Origin: Amycolatopsis keratiniphila subsp. keratiniphila
GTDB lineage: Bacteria; Actinomycetota; Actinomycetes; Mycobacteriales; Pseudonocardiaceae
DNA: 64,000 nucleotides
Direction: 5' to 3'
Assembly: GCF_001620365.2 (NCBI RefSeq)
Contig: NZ_LQMT02000005.1
Span: forward strand, 149,499-213,498
The notes beneath the pieces are model-generated. The model saw only the letters and a list, made by a program, of their open reading frames with translations. It was not told the origin of the DNA and ran no database searches. Positions 1-10,901 of this stretch are shown here, in pieces. Position numbers and translations under genes: made by a program. Every line of letters starts with the position of its first letter. Positions within the stretch are counted from its first letter, which is position 1.

Positions 1-20
1 ACGACCCTTTCCTGACATTT
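1..20. repeat. Right half of a type-B intergenic palindrome, cut by window edge
   Basis: The first 20 bases match, with one change, the right arm of the palindromes at 35000-35060 and 42279-42333 (ACGACCCTTT then C-TGACATTT). The left arm lies outside the window. Bases 21-122 up to the first gene hold no other clear feature except a TAGGAT hexamer at 93-98 that could be a -10 element. Confidence 0.6.
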
Positions 21-122
21 GGGGGCGACGAACGGCAGGGGACGGCTCCTCCCGAAGGTGGAGGGTTCGGATCAGGCTCCGGTCCGACGCGGTAGGATGG
101 CCGGTCACGCCACGCTTTCCGC

Positions 123-1514
123 ATGAGAAAAACGTTGGCGATACTGGCTTTCCTGCCACTGACCATGGCCATCCCGGCGACCGCCGAGGCGGCTCCGGCA
201 CTGCGCTGGACGTCGCCGTGCCCGGACTACGGCGTGACGCCCTCGCCTACCGAGGGCCTGGAATGCGCGAAACTCCGGGTGCCGCTGGACTACGCCGATC
301 CCGGCGGCCGGACCATCGAGCTCACCATTTCCCGCAAGGCGAGCAATTCGCCGAAGCGGCGAGGCGTGCTGCTGATGAACCCGGGTGGCCCAGGGAGCCC
401 CGGCCTCGCGATGCCCGCGCAACTCGCGCAGAGACAGGGACAGTCCGGCCTGCTCGACAGTTACGACGTGATCGGTTTCGACCCGCGCGGGACCGTCTAC
501 AGCACGCCGGTGACCTGTGACCTGAGCGAGGAGCAAAAGTTCATCCTCGTCGGCCCGTACGCGGAGGGCTCACGCGACGTCGCTGAGAAGGCGGCGAAGT
601 CCCGCGTGGTGGCGAAGCAATGCGCCGGGTCGAAGACCGCGGATCTCCTGCCGCACATGACCACCGCCAATACCGCGCGCGATATGGACCGGATCCGCGC
701 GGCGCTGGGGGAGCGGAAGATCTCGTACTACGGCGTTTCGTACGGGAGCTACCTCGGTGCCGCCTACGCGTCTATGTTCCCCGCGCGCACGGACAGGATC
801 GTGCTGGACAGCCTGGTCGGCCCCGACGGACTGGACGTCCGGGCGCATCAGCGTTTCGCGGACGGCTTCGACGATCGCTTCGGCGACTTCGCGGCTTGGG
901 CGGCGGCGCGCGACGACGTCTACCACCTCGGGCGGACACCGGCCGAGGTGACGGCGAAGTTCTTCGAGCTGGCCGAAAAGCGCCCAGGAATCCGCACGGA
1001 CACCTGGGGAGCGCTGTACGACGACGCGAACTTCCCCGGACTCGCCGAGCGATGGGTCGCTCCGGCAGCGCAGGCACAAGGCGGTCCGCTCGACACCGAC
1101 AACCACGCCGCGCTCCAGCTCCAGGTGCTCTGCAACGACTCCGACTGGCCGGAAAGCGTTCGCTACTACCAAAAAGCGGTCGAGCGCGCCCGCGTGACGC
1201 ATCCGATGTTCGGCCCCGCGGCCGCGAACATCACCCCGTGCGCGTTCTGGCCCGTCGAGCGCCGCGAACCACCCGTGCGGATCCACGATCGCGGACCGGC
1301 GAACATCCTGCTGCTGCAGAACCTCCGCGACCCGGCGACCCCGCTCGTCGGCGCCCGCGAAATGCGGTCGGCGCTGGGCGCGCGGGCGAAGTTCGTCACC
1401 GTGGACGCCGGCGGGCACGGTGTCTTCACCATGGGCAACGCCTGCGGAAACGACTTCGTGATCCGGTATCTGCGGGACGGTGTCCTCCCGGCGGCCGACG
1501 CGCACTGCCGCTAG
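123..1514 (+). CDS. Secreted alpha/beta-hydrolase, tripeptidyl aminopeptidase-like
   Basis: This 463-residue protein starts with a signal peptide (positively charged MRK, hydrophobic core to about residue 23, AEA before the likely cleavage site), so it is probably secreted. The body is an alpha/beta-hydrolase of the actinomycete SlpD/TAP type. It has an MNPGGPGSPG oxyanion stretch, the nucleophile elbow GVSYGSYLG with Ser near residue 206, an Asp near 403 in NLRDPATPL and a His near 432 in GGHGVF. The C-terminal part matches the TAP-like domain that carries the Asp and His. The family removes tripeptides or other small N-terminal groups from extracellular peptides; the exact substrate cannot be read from the sequence. 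No strong ribosome binding site precedes the ATG. Confidence 0.88.
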   Translation: MRKTLAILAFLPLTMAIPATAEAAPALRWTSPCPDYGVTPSPTEGLECAKLRVPLDYADPGGRTIELTISRKASNSPKRRGVLLMNPGGPGSPGLAMPAQLAQRQGQSGLLDSYDVIGFDPRGTVYSTPVTCDLSEEQKFILVGPYAEGSRDVAEKAAKSRVVAKQCAGSKTADLLPHMTTANTARDMDRIRAALGERKISYYGVSYGSYLGAAYASMFPARTDRIVLDSLVGPDGLDVRAHQRFADGFDDRFGDFAAWAAARDDVYHLGRTPAEVTAKFFELAEKRPGIRTDTWGALYDDANFPGLAERWVAPAAQAQGGPLDTDNHAALQLQVLCNDSDWPESVRYYQKAVERARVTHPMFGPAAANITPCAFWPVERREPPVRIHDRGPANILLLQNLRDPATPLVGAREMRSALGARAKFVTVDAGGHGVFTMGNACGNDFVIRYLRDGVLPAADAHCR

Positions 1515-1642
1515 ACCGAACGGCCCATACGTCACCCCGGATGCGGCCGAACGGCCGCTTGTACCCCTGGTAGCAGGACAAATACTTTCGAAATGTCGTG
1601 CAAGTCATACGGCAATTCACCGGTGGCGAAAGGTGGTACGCC

Positions 1643-4047
<2,405 letters not shown>

Positions 4048-4067
4048 CCCGCCCCCTTACGCGCGCT

Positions 4068-4114
4068 ATGAACGGTCCGTTCCTTGCAAATTTTGCAAGG
4101 AACGGACCGTTCAT
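4068..4114. repeat. Type-D palindrome, 23-bp perfect arms, copy 1
   Basis: The left arm at 4068-4090 (ATGAACGGTCCGTTCCTTGC plus AAA) and the right arm at 4092-4114 are perfect complements around one central base. An almost identical element, including flanking GCGCT and TGCAT, lies at 26256-26302. Here it fills the 75-bp gap between the convergent aroG and WS/DGAT genes, so it could end transcription from both sides. It has no T-tract. Confidence 0.85.
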
Positions 4115-4122
4115 TGCATTCG

Positions 4123-5427
4123 CTAGGCGGTGTCCAGCAGGCGCGAAGCGGACTTGAGCACCCCATCGCGCAGCGAACCCACGTCCGAGACCGCCGCCCC
4201 GTTCGCCTGAAGTCCGATGTGGACCGAGTCGCGATAGGTCGCCACCGCGATCCCGATCGCCTGCCGCGGCGCCAGCGGCACGAACGGGTACACGCCCGAA
4301 ACCCTCGTCCCGTCCAGGGTGAGGCGGTTGGGCGGCACCGGCACCGTGGTGACCACGAGATCGAACAGCAGCGGCGCGGCCAGCCCGGCGGCCTTCGAAC
4401 CGAGCCGGTGCAGCATCGGCGGCATCCGGTCGGCGAGCAGCGGGAAGGCGCCCGCGCCCCGGGCCGGGCCCGCGGCCTTGTTCCGGCTCATCTCGCGTTG
4501 GACGGCCAGCAACCGCGCACGCGGATCGTCGAGGCCGACCGGCAGGTCGCACAGATATCCGGACAGCTTGTTCCCGCCGAGCTGCTCGGCGGAGCGCCCG
4601 CGCACGCTGACCGGGATGAGCGCCCGCAGTGTCCGGTCGTCGGCGCGCTGGCCGCGGTTGATCATCCATTCGCGCAGCGCGCCGCTGAGGATCGCCAGCA
4701 CGACGTCGTTGGCGGTCCCGCCGTGGGCCCGGCGGATCCGCCGGATCTCGGCGGTGTCCAGCCGGACGAGGCCGAGCCGTCGTTCGGTCGACGGCGGCGC
4801 GCTGATCGGGGACAGCGGCGAACGGGTCGCGCGGACGACCGAGGAGGCGATCCCGGCCTGGGTGAGCGTCGAGCCGACCGCTTCCTTGACAGCGTCCACA
4901 GGGGAGCGAGGCGAGGGCGGCCCGGATCCGCTGTGCGGACGCCTCGGCGCGCGGGGGAGCTCGTCGAGCAGGCCGACGGCGACGGCGTACGCGCCCGCCC
5001 CGTCGGTCAGGGCGTGGTGCAGTTTCAGCAGCAACGCGAACTCGCCGTCCGGCAGGCCGGTGACGAGATGCAAGTCCCACAAGGGTTTTCCGGTGTCGAG
5101 CGGCCGTCCCATCCAGCGTGACGCGTAGGCGGAGAGCGGGTCCGGTTCGTACAGGGAGCTCAGGTGGTGATGTGAAATATGTTCACTGGCAACGAAATCC
5201 GGGTCTTCGGCCCAGATAGCGGCACCGGGCGGGAACAGCGCGGTGCGGGGACGCTGACGCAGCTTGGGGAGCCGCGCCGCCCGCTCGGCGAGCAGCGTGG
5301 TCAGCTCGCGCGCGTGCACCTGCCCGTGCGGGCGGAAGGTGACCACCGCCCCCATGTGCATGGGCGTCGTTTCGCTTTCCAGGCAAAGGAAAGCGACATC
5401 GAGTGCGCTCAGCTGCAGGCCTGACAT
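4123..5427 (-). CDS. Wax ester synthase / diacylglycerol acyltransferase (WS/DGAT)
   Basis: This 434-residue protein belongs to the bacterial WS/DGAT (Tgs) family, which moves acyl groups from acyl-CoA to diacylglycerol or long-chain alcohols to make storage lipids. The N terminus has the family pattern LSALDVAFLCLESETTPMHM, and the active-site HHxxxDG motif appears as HHALTDG near residue 136. A C-terminal PLF segment and a GVYPFVPL-type motif also fit. The length is close to the usual 450-470. The ATG at 5427 is followed directly by the conserved N terminus. The gene is monocistronic and converges on aroG. Confidence 0.9.
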   Translation of the reverse strand: MSGLQLSALDVAFLCLESETTPMHMGAVVTFRPHGQVHARELTTLLAERAARLPKLRQRPRTALFPPGAAIWAEDPDFVASEHISHHHLSSLYEPDPLSAYASRWMGRPLDTGKPLWDLHLVTGLPDGEFALLLKLHHALTDGAGAYAVAVGLLDELPRAPRRPHSGSGPPSPRSPVDAVKEAVGSTLTQAGIASSVVRATRSPLSPISAPPSTERRLGLVRLDTAEIRRIRRAHGGTANDVVLAILSGALREWMINRGQRADDRTLRALIPVSVRGRSAEQLGGNKLSGYLCDLPVGLDDPRARLLAVQREMSRNKAAGPARGAGAFPLLADRMPPMLHRLGSKAAGLAAPLLFDLVVTTVPVPPNRLTLDGTRVSGVYPFVPLAPRQAIGIAVATYRDSVHIGLQANGAAVSDVGSLRDGVLKSASRLLDTA

Positions 5428-5648
5428 CAGTGACCTTTCTCGGTGCTCCGGCTATGGGCACAACTGCACCAGCCTGACATGACGGGCGGGTGGTCGTCAT
5501 GTTTCCTCGGCGCTAACTACCGCCGGTTTCACTCGAACGATGGGATCACCTTCGGACATGGACCACCGCTCTGCGACAGATGGTGGACAGTGCGTCCCGG
5601 GGTAACTCGTTAGCGGATCATCCGAGGAAACCGGCAGACTGCACGACC

Positions 5649-6158
5649 ATGACCGACGAACCGAAGCGTCCCGAACCGCCGCTCACCGGCGACGAGCGCA
5701 CCCAGCTGAACGGCTTCCTCGACTTCCTCCGCGCCACCGTCGTGTGGAAGTGCTCGGGCCTCACCGACGAGCAGGCCCGGCGGCCGCTCGTCCCCAGCGA
5801 ACTGACCACCGTCGCCGGTCTGCTCGGGCATCTGACCCTCGTCGAGCAGTACTGGTTCAACGTGGTGCTCAACGGACAGGAGGACGTCTGGAAGGAGGCG
5901 CTGGAGGCCGATCCGGACGCCGAGTTCCGGGTCGCCATGCAGACCCCGATCGACCAGCTGATCGCCGCCTACGAGGCCGAGTGCGAGCGGAGCCGCAAGA
6001 TCGTCGAAGCGATGGGGCTGGACGACGAGGTCCCCTTCCGCGGCGACCGCAAGGTCAACGTCCGGTTCGTGGTCGCGCACATGATCGAGGAGACCGGCAG
6101 GCACGCCGGCCACCTCGACCTGTTGCGCGAGCTGACGGACGGTCTCACCGGGGAGTGA
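5649..6158 (+). CDS. DinB-like / DUF664 family protein
   Basis: This 169-residue protein belongs to the DinB/DUF664 four-helix superfamily, which includes mycothiol-dependent enzymes and is common in actinomycetes. The likely metal-binding histidines are one in the GHLTLVEQYWF helix and two in HMIEETGRHAGHLDLL near the C terminus. The ATG at 5649 is preferred because the family N terminus (a short polar lead into TGDERTQLNGFLDFLR) begins there; an ATG-like start 23 codons upstream gives an unrelated extension. The function is unknown; a thiol transferase or hydrolase role is an inference from the superfamily. The stop overlaps the end of the convergent DUF1295 gene by 14 bp. Confidence 0.8.
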   Translation: MTDEPKRPEPPLTGDERTQLNGFLDFLRATVVWKCSGLTDEQARRPLVPSELTTVAGLLGHLTLVEQYWFNVVLNGQEDVWKEALEADPDAEFRVAMQTPIDQLIAAYEAECERSRKIVEAMGLDDEVPFRGDRKVNVRFVVAHMIEETGRHAGHLDLLRELTDGLTGE

Positions 6159-6930
6159 CGCGGCGAGGGGGCAGCGGGAAGAACCCGCTGGTCCGCTCGA
6201 CGTACGTCGCGTATCCCGGCCGCGAACGCCGCAAACCCTTCTCCAGCAAAGGTTTTCCGGTCCCCTTGGCCAGCGTGTACGTCATCGCGACCGGCGACAG
6301 CACGGTCGCCGCCCCCACCCAGCTCGAACACGCCAGCAGGTACAGGCCCCACCACACGCACGCGTCGCCGAAGTAGTTGGGATGCCGGGTGTAGCGCCAC
6401 AGCCCGCTGTCGAGCACCTTCCCCTTGTTGCCGGGGTCGGCCTTGAAGCGGCGCAACTGCTCGTCGCCGATCGTTTCGAACCCGAAGCCGACCAGCCATA
6501 CGGCGACGCCCAGCCACGCCGTCACCCCGAAGGTGTCGCCGTACATCGCGAACTGGACGGGCAGCGAGACGAACCAGAGCACCACGGCCTGCACGAGGTA
6601 CACGCGGACGAACAGCTTGAGCGCCGGATTCGGGCCGGCGTTCTGGGCCATCCGCACATAGCGCGGGTCTTCGGGAAGCTTGTGGTTGCGCAGGTGGAGG
6701 TGGACGCCGAGGCGCACACCCCAGACCGTGGTCAGCAGCGCGGCGACCACGCGCAACGCGACCGGCCCGTCCCCGAGCGGGGCCGCGACCAGCGCGACGA
6801 GCGCGAAGCCCGGCCCCCACAGCGTGTCGACGGTGTCGTACCGCTTCCGCCACCGCGCGATGCCGAAGGTGACGACGAAGGCCAGCAGTGTCGTGCCCGC
6901 CGTGACCGCGAGGGTCCCGCCGAGGGGCAT
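6145..6930 (-). CDS. DUF1295 membrane protein (steroid reductase / ICMT-like fold)
   Basis: This is an integral membrane protein of about 261 residues in the DUF1295 family, related to steroid 5-alpha-reductases and isoprenylcysteine methyltransferases. Several hydrophobic helices are visible, and the C-terminal part has the conserved WRYTRHPNYFGD signature that binds the cofactor in the fold. The ATG at 6930 shares its A with the stop of the upstream ufaA1-like gene (TGATG), which points to translational coupling; a GTG at 6939 is the alternative. The equivalent in Mycobacterium tuberculosis is Rv0446c, also beside ufaA1 in the sigK locus, so a role in modifying membrane fatty acids with UfaA1 is likely but unproven. 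Confidence 0.85.
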   Translation of the reverse strand: MPLGGTLAVTAGTTLLAFVVTFGIARWRKRYDTVDTLWGPGFALVALVAAPLGDGPVALRVVAALLTTVWGVRLGVHLHLRNHKLPEDPRYVRMAQNAGPNPALKLFVRVYLVQAVVLWFVSLPVQFAMYGDTFGVTAWLGVAVWLVGFGFETIGDEQLRRFKADPGNKGKVLDSGLWRYTRHPNYFGDACVWWGLYLLACSSWVGAATVLSPVAMTYTLAKGTGKPLLEKGLRRSRPGYATYVERTSGFFPLPPRRVTPR

Positions 6931-8201
6931 CAGGACCACTCCCGGGTGGCGGGCAGCGCGCTCAGGCCCTCTTCTGAAGTACGGACCGCGAGGATCTGGT
7001 CCACGCCCATCCGGTTCTCCTCGAAGGCGAGCGCACCGCCGACGAGATACAGCCGCCAGACCCGCGCACCGGTTTCACCGATCAGCGCGACGACGTCGTC
7101 CCAGTTGCCTTCGAGCGTCCTTTCCCAGGCGCGGACCGTGCGCACGTAGTGCTCTCGCAGCGCGTGGACGTCGCGGATCTCGAACCCGGCGGTCTCCAGA
7201 TGCCCGAGGGTGCGGCTCAGCGGCCGCATCGTCATGTCGGGGGCGATGTAGCGCTCGATGAACGCGCCGCCGCCGGGCGCCACCGCGCCGCGGGACATCT
7301 GCTGCAGGACCAGCCGTCCGGTGGGCTTGAGCATCCGGTACAGCGTCCGCGTGTACTCCGGGTAGTTCTCCTCGCCGACGTGCTCACCCATCTCGATGGA
7401 CGCGACCGCGTCGAAGGGCTCGTCGCGCAGTTCGCGATAGTCCTGCCGCCGGACCTCGACGCGATCCTCCAGATCGTGCTGGACGAGGCGGCCGCGGACG
7501 TGCTGCAGCTGTTCCGCCGACAGTGTGATCCCGACGGCGGTCACGCCGTGATGTTTCGCCGCGTGCACGAGGAGCGAGCCCCAGCCACAGCCGACGTCGA
7601 GCAGCCGCATCCCCGGGCGCAGGCCGAGCTTGCGGCAGATCAGTTCGAGCTTGTCCCACTGGGCCTGTGCGAGGTCGTAACCCTCCTCCTCGGACGTCCA
7701 GTACGCCGACGAGTAGGCCATCGATTCGTCCATCAACAGCTGGTAGAAGGCGTTGCCGAGGTCGTAGTGATGCGCGATCGCGGACTTGTCGCGGAGCAGG
7801 GTGTGCAGCTTCCCGGACAGCCTGGCCTCCTCGGCGGGCGGCTTGGGCGGCGGCCCGACGACACCGAGGCTCACCGCGAGCCGCAGCGCCTCGGCCCAGT
7901 CGCGCGGGCCGAGCCCCGCGCCGCGCACGGCGCCCGAACGGGTCAGCGCCCAGATCCGGCGGAATCCGTCGGCGAGGTCGCCTTCGACGTCGAGATCACC
8001 CGAGACGTACGCCCTGGCCAGGCCCAATTCGCCGGGGGCGTAGAGGAGACGGCGCAGGGCCCGCCGGTTGCGGAGCACCACGGTCGGGGCATCCGGCGGA
8101 CCGGCGCGTACGCCATCCCAGGTACGCAGACCGACCGGAAGGGCACCACCGAGGAGCCGCTCGACGAACGGGGCTAGGCGGGACACGGGACTGTTCGGCA
8201 T
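6930..8201 (-). CDS. ufaA1: Cyclopropane-fatty-acyl-phospholipid synthase family methyltransferase (UfaA1-like)
   Basis: This SAM-dependent methyltransferase acts on unsaturated acyl chains of phospholipids. It has an N-terminal domain of about 120 residues and a Rossmann domain with the SAM motif LLDVGCGWGSLL. Further family signatures are HHYDLGNAFY, VEVRRQDYREL and MGEHVGEENY. Its place beside DUF1295, an FAD oxidoreductase and sigK matches M. tuberculosis ufaA1 (Rv0447c), for which 10-methyl branched (tuberculostearic-type) fatty acid formation has been proposed; plain cyclopropanation is the alternative. An ATG at 8210 has a GGGAG-like site. The ATG at 8201 is chosen because it lies exactly 7 bases after a SigK-type -10 element, as expected of a leaderless transcript. 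Confidence 0.88.
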   Translation of the reverse strand: MPNSPVSRLAPFVERLLGGALPVGLRTWDGVRAGPPDAPTVVLRNRRALRRLLYAPGELGLARAYVSGDLDVEGDLADGFRRIWALTRSGAVRGAGLGPRDWAEALRLAVSLGVVGPPPKPPAEEARLSGKLHTLLRDKSAIAHHYDLGNAFYQLLMDESMAYSSAYWTSEEEGYDLAQAQWDKLELICRKLGLRPGMRLLDVGCGWGSLLVHAAKHHGVTAVGITLSAEQLQHVRGRLVQHDLEDRVEVRRQDYRELRDEPFDAVASIEMGEHVGEENYPEYTRTLYRMLKPTGRLVLQQMSRGAVAPGGGAFIERYIAPDMTMRPLSRTLGHLETAGFEIRDVHALREHYVRTVRAWERTLEGNWDDVVALIGETGARVWRLYLVGGALAFEENRMGVDQILAVRTSEEGLSALPATREWS

Positions 8202-8235
8202 AGTCGTCATTCGCTCCCGGACCGGAAAGGGATGG
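8202..8235 (-). promoter_or_regulatory. SigK-like promoter for the ufaA1 arm
   Basis: On the minus strand, CCATCC (8235-8230), a 15-base spacer and GCGAAT (8214-8209) are followed by 7 bases and the ATG at 8201. The mycobacterial SigK consensus, as I recall it, is CCATCC and CCGAAT. The predicted first base of the RNA is the A of the ATG. Confidence 0.55.
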
Positions 8236-8263
8236 GTCGGATGCCGAGCCGGTTCACGAGATC

Positions 8264-8297
8264 CAATCCCCGCCCGAGCCGGCTCCGAATGCTTCAC
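8264..8297 (+). promoter_or_regulatory. SigK-like promoter for the FAD oxidoreductase-sigK-rskA arm
   Basis: CAATCC (8264-8269), a 15-base spacer and CCGAAT (8285-8290) are followed by 7 bases and GTG at 8298. Spacer and distance to the start codon are identical to the oppositely oriented promoter 30 bp away. This suggests SigK autoregulation and leaderless mRNA in both directions. Confidence 0.6.
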
Positions 8298-9566
8298 GTG
8301 CACACCAAGAGTCAACGCATCGGGGTCATCGGCAGCGGCGTGGCGGGCCTCACCGCCGCCTATCTCCTGCAACGCCGCTACGAGGTACTGCTGTTCGAAG
8401 CCGACGACAGGCTGGGCGGGCACGCGCACACCCACGACGTCCCGAGCGCGCACGGCGGCACCGTCGGCGTCGACTCCGGCTTCATCGTGCACAACGAGCG
8501 TACCTATCCGAACCTGCTCCGCCTGTTCGCCGAACTGGGCGTCGCCACCCGCGACACCGAGATGTCGATGAGCATCCGCTGCGACGGCTGCGGGCTCCAG
8601 TACGCCGGCGCGAAGGGCTTGAAGGGCCTGTTCGCGCAGCCGCGCAACGTCGCACGGGGCCGCTACCTGCGGATGCTCGCCGACGTCAAGCGCTTCCATC
8701 GGCACGCGAAGCGCGTCCTCGAAGCGCCCGAGGCCGGGGACGTCACCCTCGGCGCGTTCCTCGCGATCGGCGGGTACACGAAGTACTTCGTCGACCACTT
8801 CATGCTCCCGGTCGTTTCGACCGTCTGGTCCGCCGACCGGACCGACACGCTCAAATACCCCGCGCGCTACCTGTTCGAGTTCCTCCGCAACCACGGGATG
8901 CTTTCGGTCGGCGGGTCCCCGAAGTGGCGCACCGTCGTCGGCGGCTCTCGCGAGTACGTCGAGCGGGCGGCCAAACAGCTGACCGCGGTGCACCTGTCGA
9001 CCCCGGTCCGCTCGGTCAAGCGCACCGCGCGGGGGATCGAGGTCCGCGACGACGCCGACACACGGCACCGGCTCGACAAGGTCGTCGTGGCCACGCACGC
9101 GGACCAGGCGCTGAAGCTGCTCGCGTCGCCGACCGCGGCCGAGCGCGACGTCCTCGGCTCCTTCCGGTACTCCAGCAACGAGGCGTGGCTGCACACCGAT
9201 ACCGGAGTGCTCCCGACGGCGGAATCGGCGCGGGCGGGCTGGAACTACGCGACCCCGTTCTGCGGTGCCCACCACGGCGCTGTGCAGGTGTCCTACGACA
9301 TGAACCGCTTGATGCGGCTCGACGAGCCGAAGGGCTACGTCGTCACGCTCAACCCGGGCACCGGCCCGGCCGACGGTTCGGTGCTCGCCAAGATGACCTA
9401 CGAACACCCCGTCTACACGCCGGAATCCGTGGCAGCCCAGCGACGGCTGGGCGAGCTGAACGACGCCACGGTCGCCTTCGCCGGCGCGTACCACGGTTGG
9501 GGTTTCCACGAGGACGGCTGCGCGTCCGGTGTCCGCGCGGCCGAGAACTTCGGGGTGCGATGGTGA
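8298..9566 (+). CDS. FAD-dependent amine-oxidase-like oxidoreductase (Rv0449c-like)
   Basis: This is a 422-residue flavoprotein with an N-terminal dinucleotide-binding motif (IGVIGSGVAGL, residues 8-18), the following acidic FEADDRLGGHAHTH segment typical of amine oxidase/phytoene desaturase-like enzymes, and a C-terminal FAD-contact motif in FAGAYHGWGFHEDG. It corresponds to Rv0449c beside ufaA1 in Mycobacterium, and a redox step in branched or cyclopropane fatty acid formation is the most reasonable inference. GTG 8298 is chosen because a SigK-like -10 ends 7 bases before it; ATG 8289 would overlap that element. The stop overlaps the next gene (ATGGTGA), so the arm is translated as an operon. 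Confidence 0.85.
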   Translation: MHTKSQRIGVIGSGVAGLTAAYLLQRRYEVLLFEADDRLGGHAHTHDVPSAHGGTVGVDSGFIVHNERTYPNLLRLFAELGVATRDTEMSMSIRCDGCGLQYAGAKGLKGLFAQPRNVARGRYLRMLADVKRFHRHAKRVLEAPEAGDVTLGAFLAIGGYTKYFVDHFMLPVVSTVWSADRTDTLKYPARYLFEFLRNHGMLSVGGSPKWRTVVGGSREYVERAAKQLTAVHLSTPVRSVKRTARGIEVRDDADTRHRLDKVVVATHADQALKLLASPTAAERDVLGSFRYSSNEAWLHTDTGVLPTAESARAGWNYATPFCGAHHGAVQVSYDMNRLMRLDEPKGYVVTLNPGTGPADGSVLAKMTYEHPVYTPESVAAQRRLGELNDATVAFAGAYHGWGFHEDGCASGVRAAENFGVRW

Positions 9567-10300
9567 CCGTCATGGCCGTGCTCTACGACTCCACGGTGGC
9601 GCATGTCCGGCGCCTGGATCCGCCGATCTCGTTCGCCCACCGGATCTACCTGTGGTTCGTCGACCTCGACGTGCCGCCGAAGCTGCCGTGGTGGCTTCGC
9701 CCCTTCGCCCGCTTCGACTCGCGAGACCACTTCGCGCCCGACGACACCTCCAGCATCCGGTCCAAATTGGACCGCTGGCTCGCGGCGCGTGGCGTGGACC
9801 TCCGCGGCGGCCGGGTGCTGATGCTGGCCGGGGCGCGGATGCTCGGCCACAACTTCAACCCGATCACCCTGTACTGGTGCCACCGGCCCGACGGCGAACT
9901 CGAATGCGTCGTCGCCGAGGTGCACAACACCTACGGGGGCAGGCACGCGTACCTCCTTCGGCCCGACGCGGACGGGAACGCCTTCGCGGACAAGGAGTTC
10001 TACGTCTCGCCGTTCCAGTCGATGGACGGCGAGTACCGGATGTCGGTGCCCAGGCCGGAGTCGCTGCTCGCGGTCAAGATCGCCCTCCACCAGGGCGGGC
10101 GGACACCGCTGGTCGCGTCGTTGCGCGGCGTGCGACGTCCCGCCACCGCCAAGTGGCTGGCGCACATGCTGATCACCCGTCCGCTCATGCCGCACCGGGT
10201 CTCCGCGCTGATCCGGCGGCATGGGGTCAAACTGTGGTTGAAGAAGGCGCCGATGACACAGCGGACGCCCCAGACGGCCGGAGGCAGGCTTGATGGATGA
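9560..10300 (+). CDS. DUF1365 family protein (Rv0448c-like)
   Basis: This 246-residue protein belongs to DUF1365, a family almost always encoded next to a cyclopropane-fatty-acid synthase and an FAD oxidoreductase of the type found here. Conserved stretches include LYDSTVAHVRR at the N terminus, the MLGHNFNPITLYWC segment and VHNTYGGRHAYLL. The biochemical role is not established. The ATG overlaps the end of the oxidoreductase gene by 7 bp, and its own stop lies inside the start of sigK, so the three are tightly coupled. It is the second gene of the SigK-like operon. Confidence 0.88.
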   Translation: MVTVMAVLYDSTVAHVRRLDPPISFAHRIYLWFVDLDVPPKLPWWLRPFARFDSRDHFAPDDTSSIRSKLDRWLAARGVDLRGGRVLMLAGARMLGHNFNPITLYWCHRPDGELECVVAEVHNTYGGRHAYLLRPDADGNAFADKEFYVSPFQSMDGEYRMSVPRPESLLAVKIALHQGGRTPLVASLRGVRRPATAKWLAHMLITRPLMPHRVSALIRRHGVKLWLKKAPMTQRTPQTAGGRLDG

Positions 10301-10901
10301 ATCGGCACGCCCGCGCCGGATGGCGCCCGTCCCCGGTGACGGCGAACCGGCCGGTCCGACGGCCGAGGACCTGCTCGTCCGGGTCGCGAAGGGCGACGAG
10401 CGGGCCTTCGACGCCTTGTACGACCGGCTCGCCGGGCCGGTCCTCGGCCTCGTGCGGCGGATCCTCCGTGACACCGCGCAGTCCGAAGAGGTCACGCAAG
10501 AGGTCATGGTGGAGCTGTGGCGCACGGCCACGCGCTACTCCCCGGAGCGGGGGAGCGCGCTGAACTGGGCCATGACGCTCGCGCACCGCCGTGCGGTCGA
10601 CCGCGTCCGCTCGGCACGCGCCAGTTCGGACCGCGAGGTCAAGGCGACCTTCGAGGCCGCCCGCGCGCGGCCCTTCGACGAGGTGGCCGAGGCAGTCGCG
10701 GCCCGATGGGAGCGTTCGCAGGTACGCCGCTGCCTGACCACCCTCACCGAGCTGCAACGGGAATCCGTGCTGCTCGCCTACTACCAGGGCTACACCTATC
10801 GCGAGGTCTCGGAGGTGCTGCAGACGCCGCACGGGACCATCAAGACCCGTCTCCGGGATGGCCTGATCAGGCTCCGGGACTGTTTGGGGGTGACGGCATG
10901 A
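10293..10901 (+). CDS. sigK: ECF RNA polymerase sigma factor SigK
   Basis: This 202-residue group 4 (ECF) sigma factor has region 2 at about residues 30-100 (DERAFDALYDRL, EEVTQEVMVELWR) and region 4 at about 140-195 (LTELQRESVLLAYYQGYTYR, then an HTH ending in TPHGTIKTRLRDGL). The next gene encodes an RskA-type anti-sigma factor, and the preceding genes match the mycobacterial sigK locus, so the assignment to SigK is firm by context. The ATG follows a GGAGGCAGG ribosome binding site and overlaps the previous stop by 8 bp. It probably transcribes its own operon from the promoters between 8202 and 8297. Confidence 0.92.
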   Translation: MDESARPRRMAPVPGDGEPAGPTAEDLLVRVAKGDERAFDALYDRLAGPVLGLVRRILRDTAQSEEVTQEVMVELWRTATRYSPERGSALNWAMTLAHRRAVDRVRSARASSDREVKATFEAARARPFDEVAEAVAARWERSQVRRCLTTLTELQRESVLLAYYQGYTYREVSEVLQTPHGTIKTRLRDGLIRLRDCLGVTA

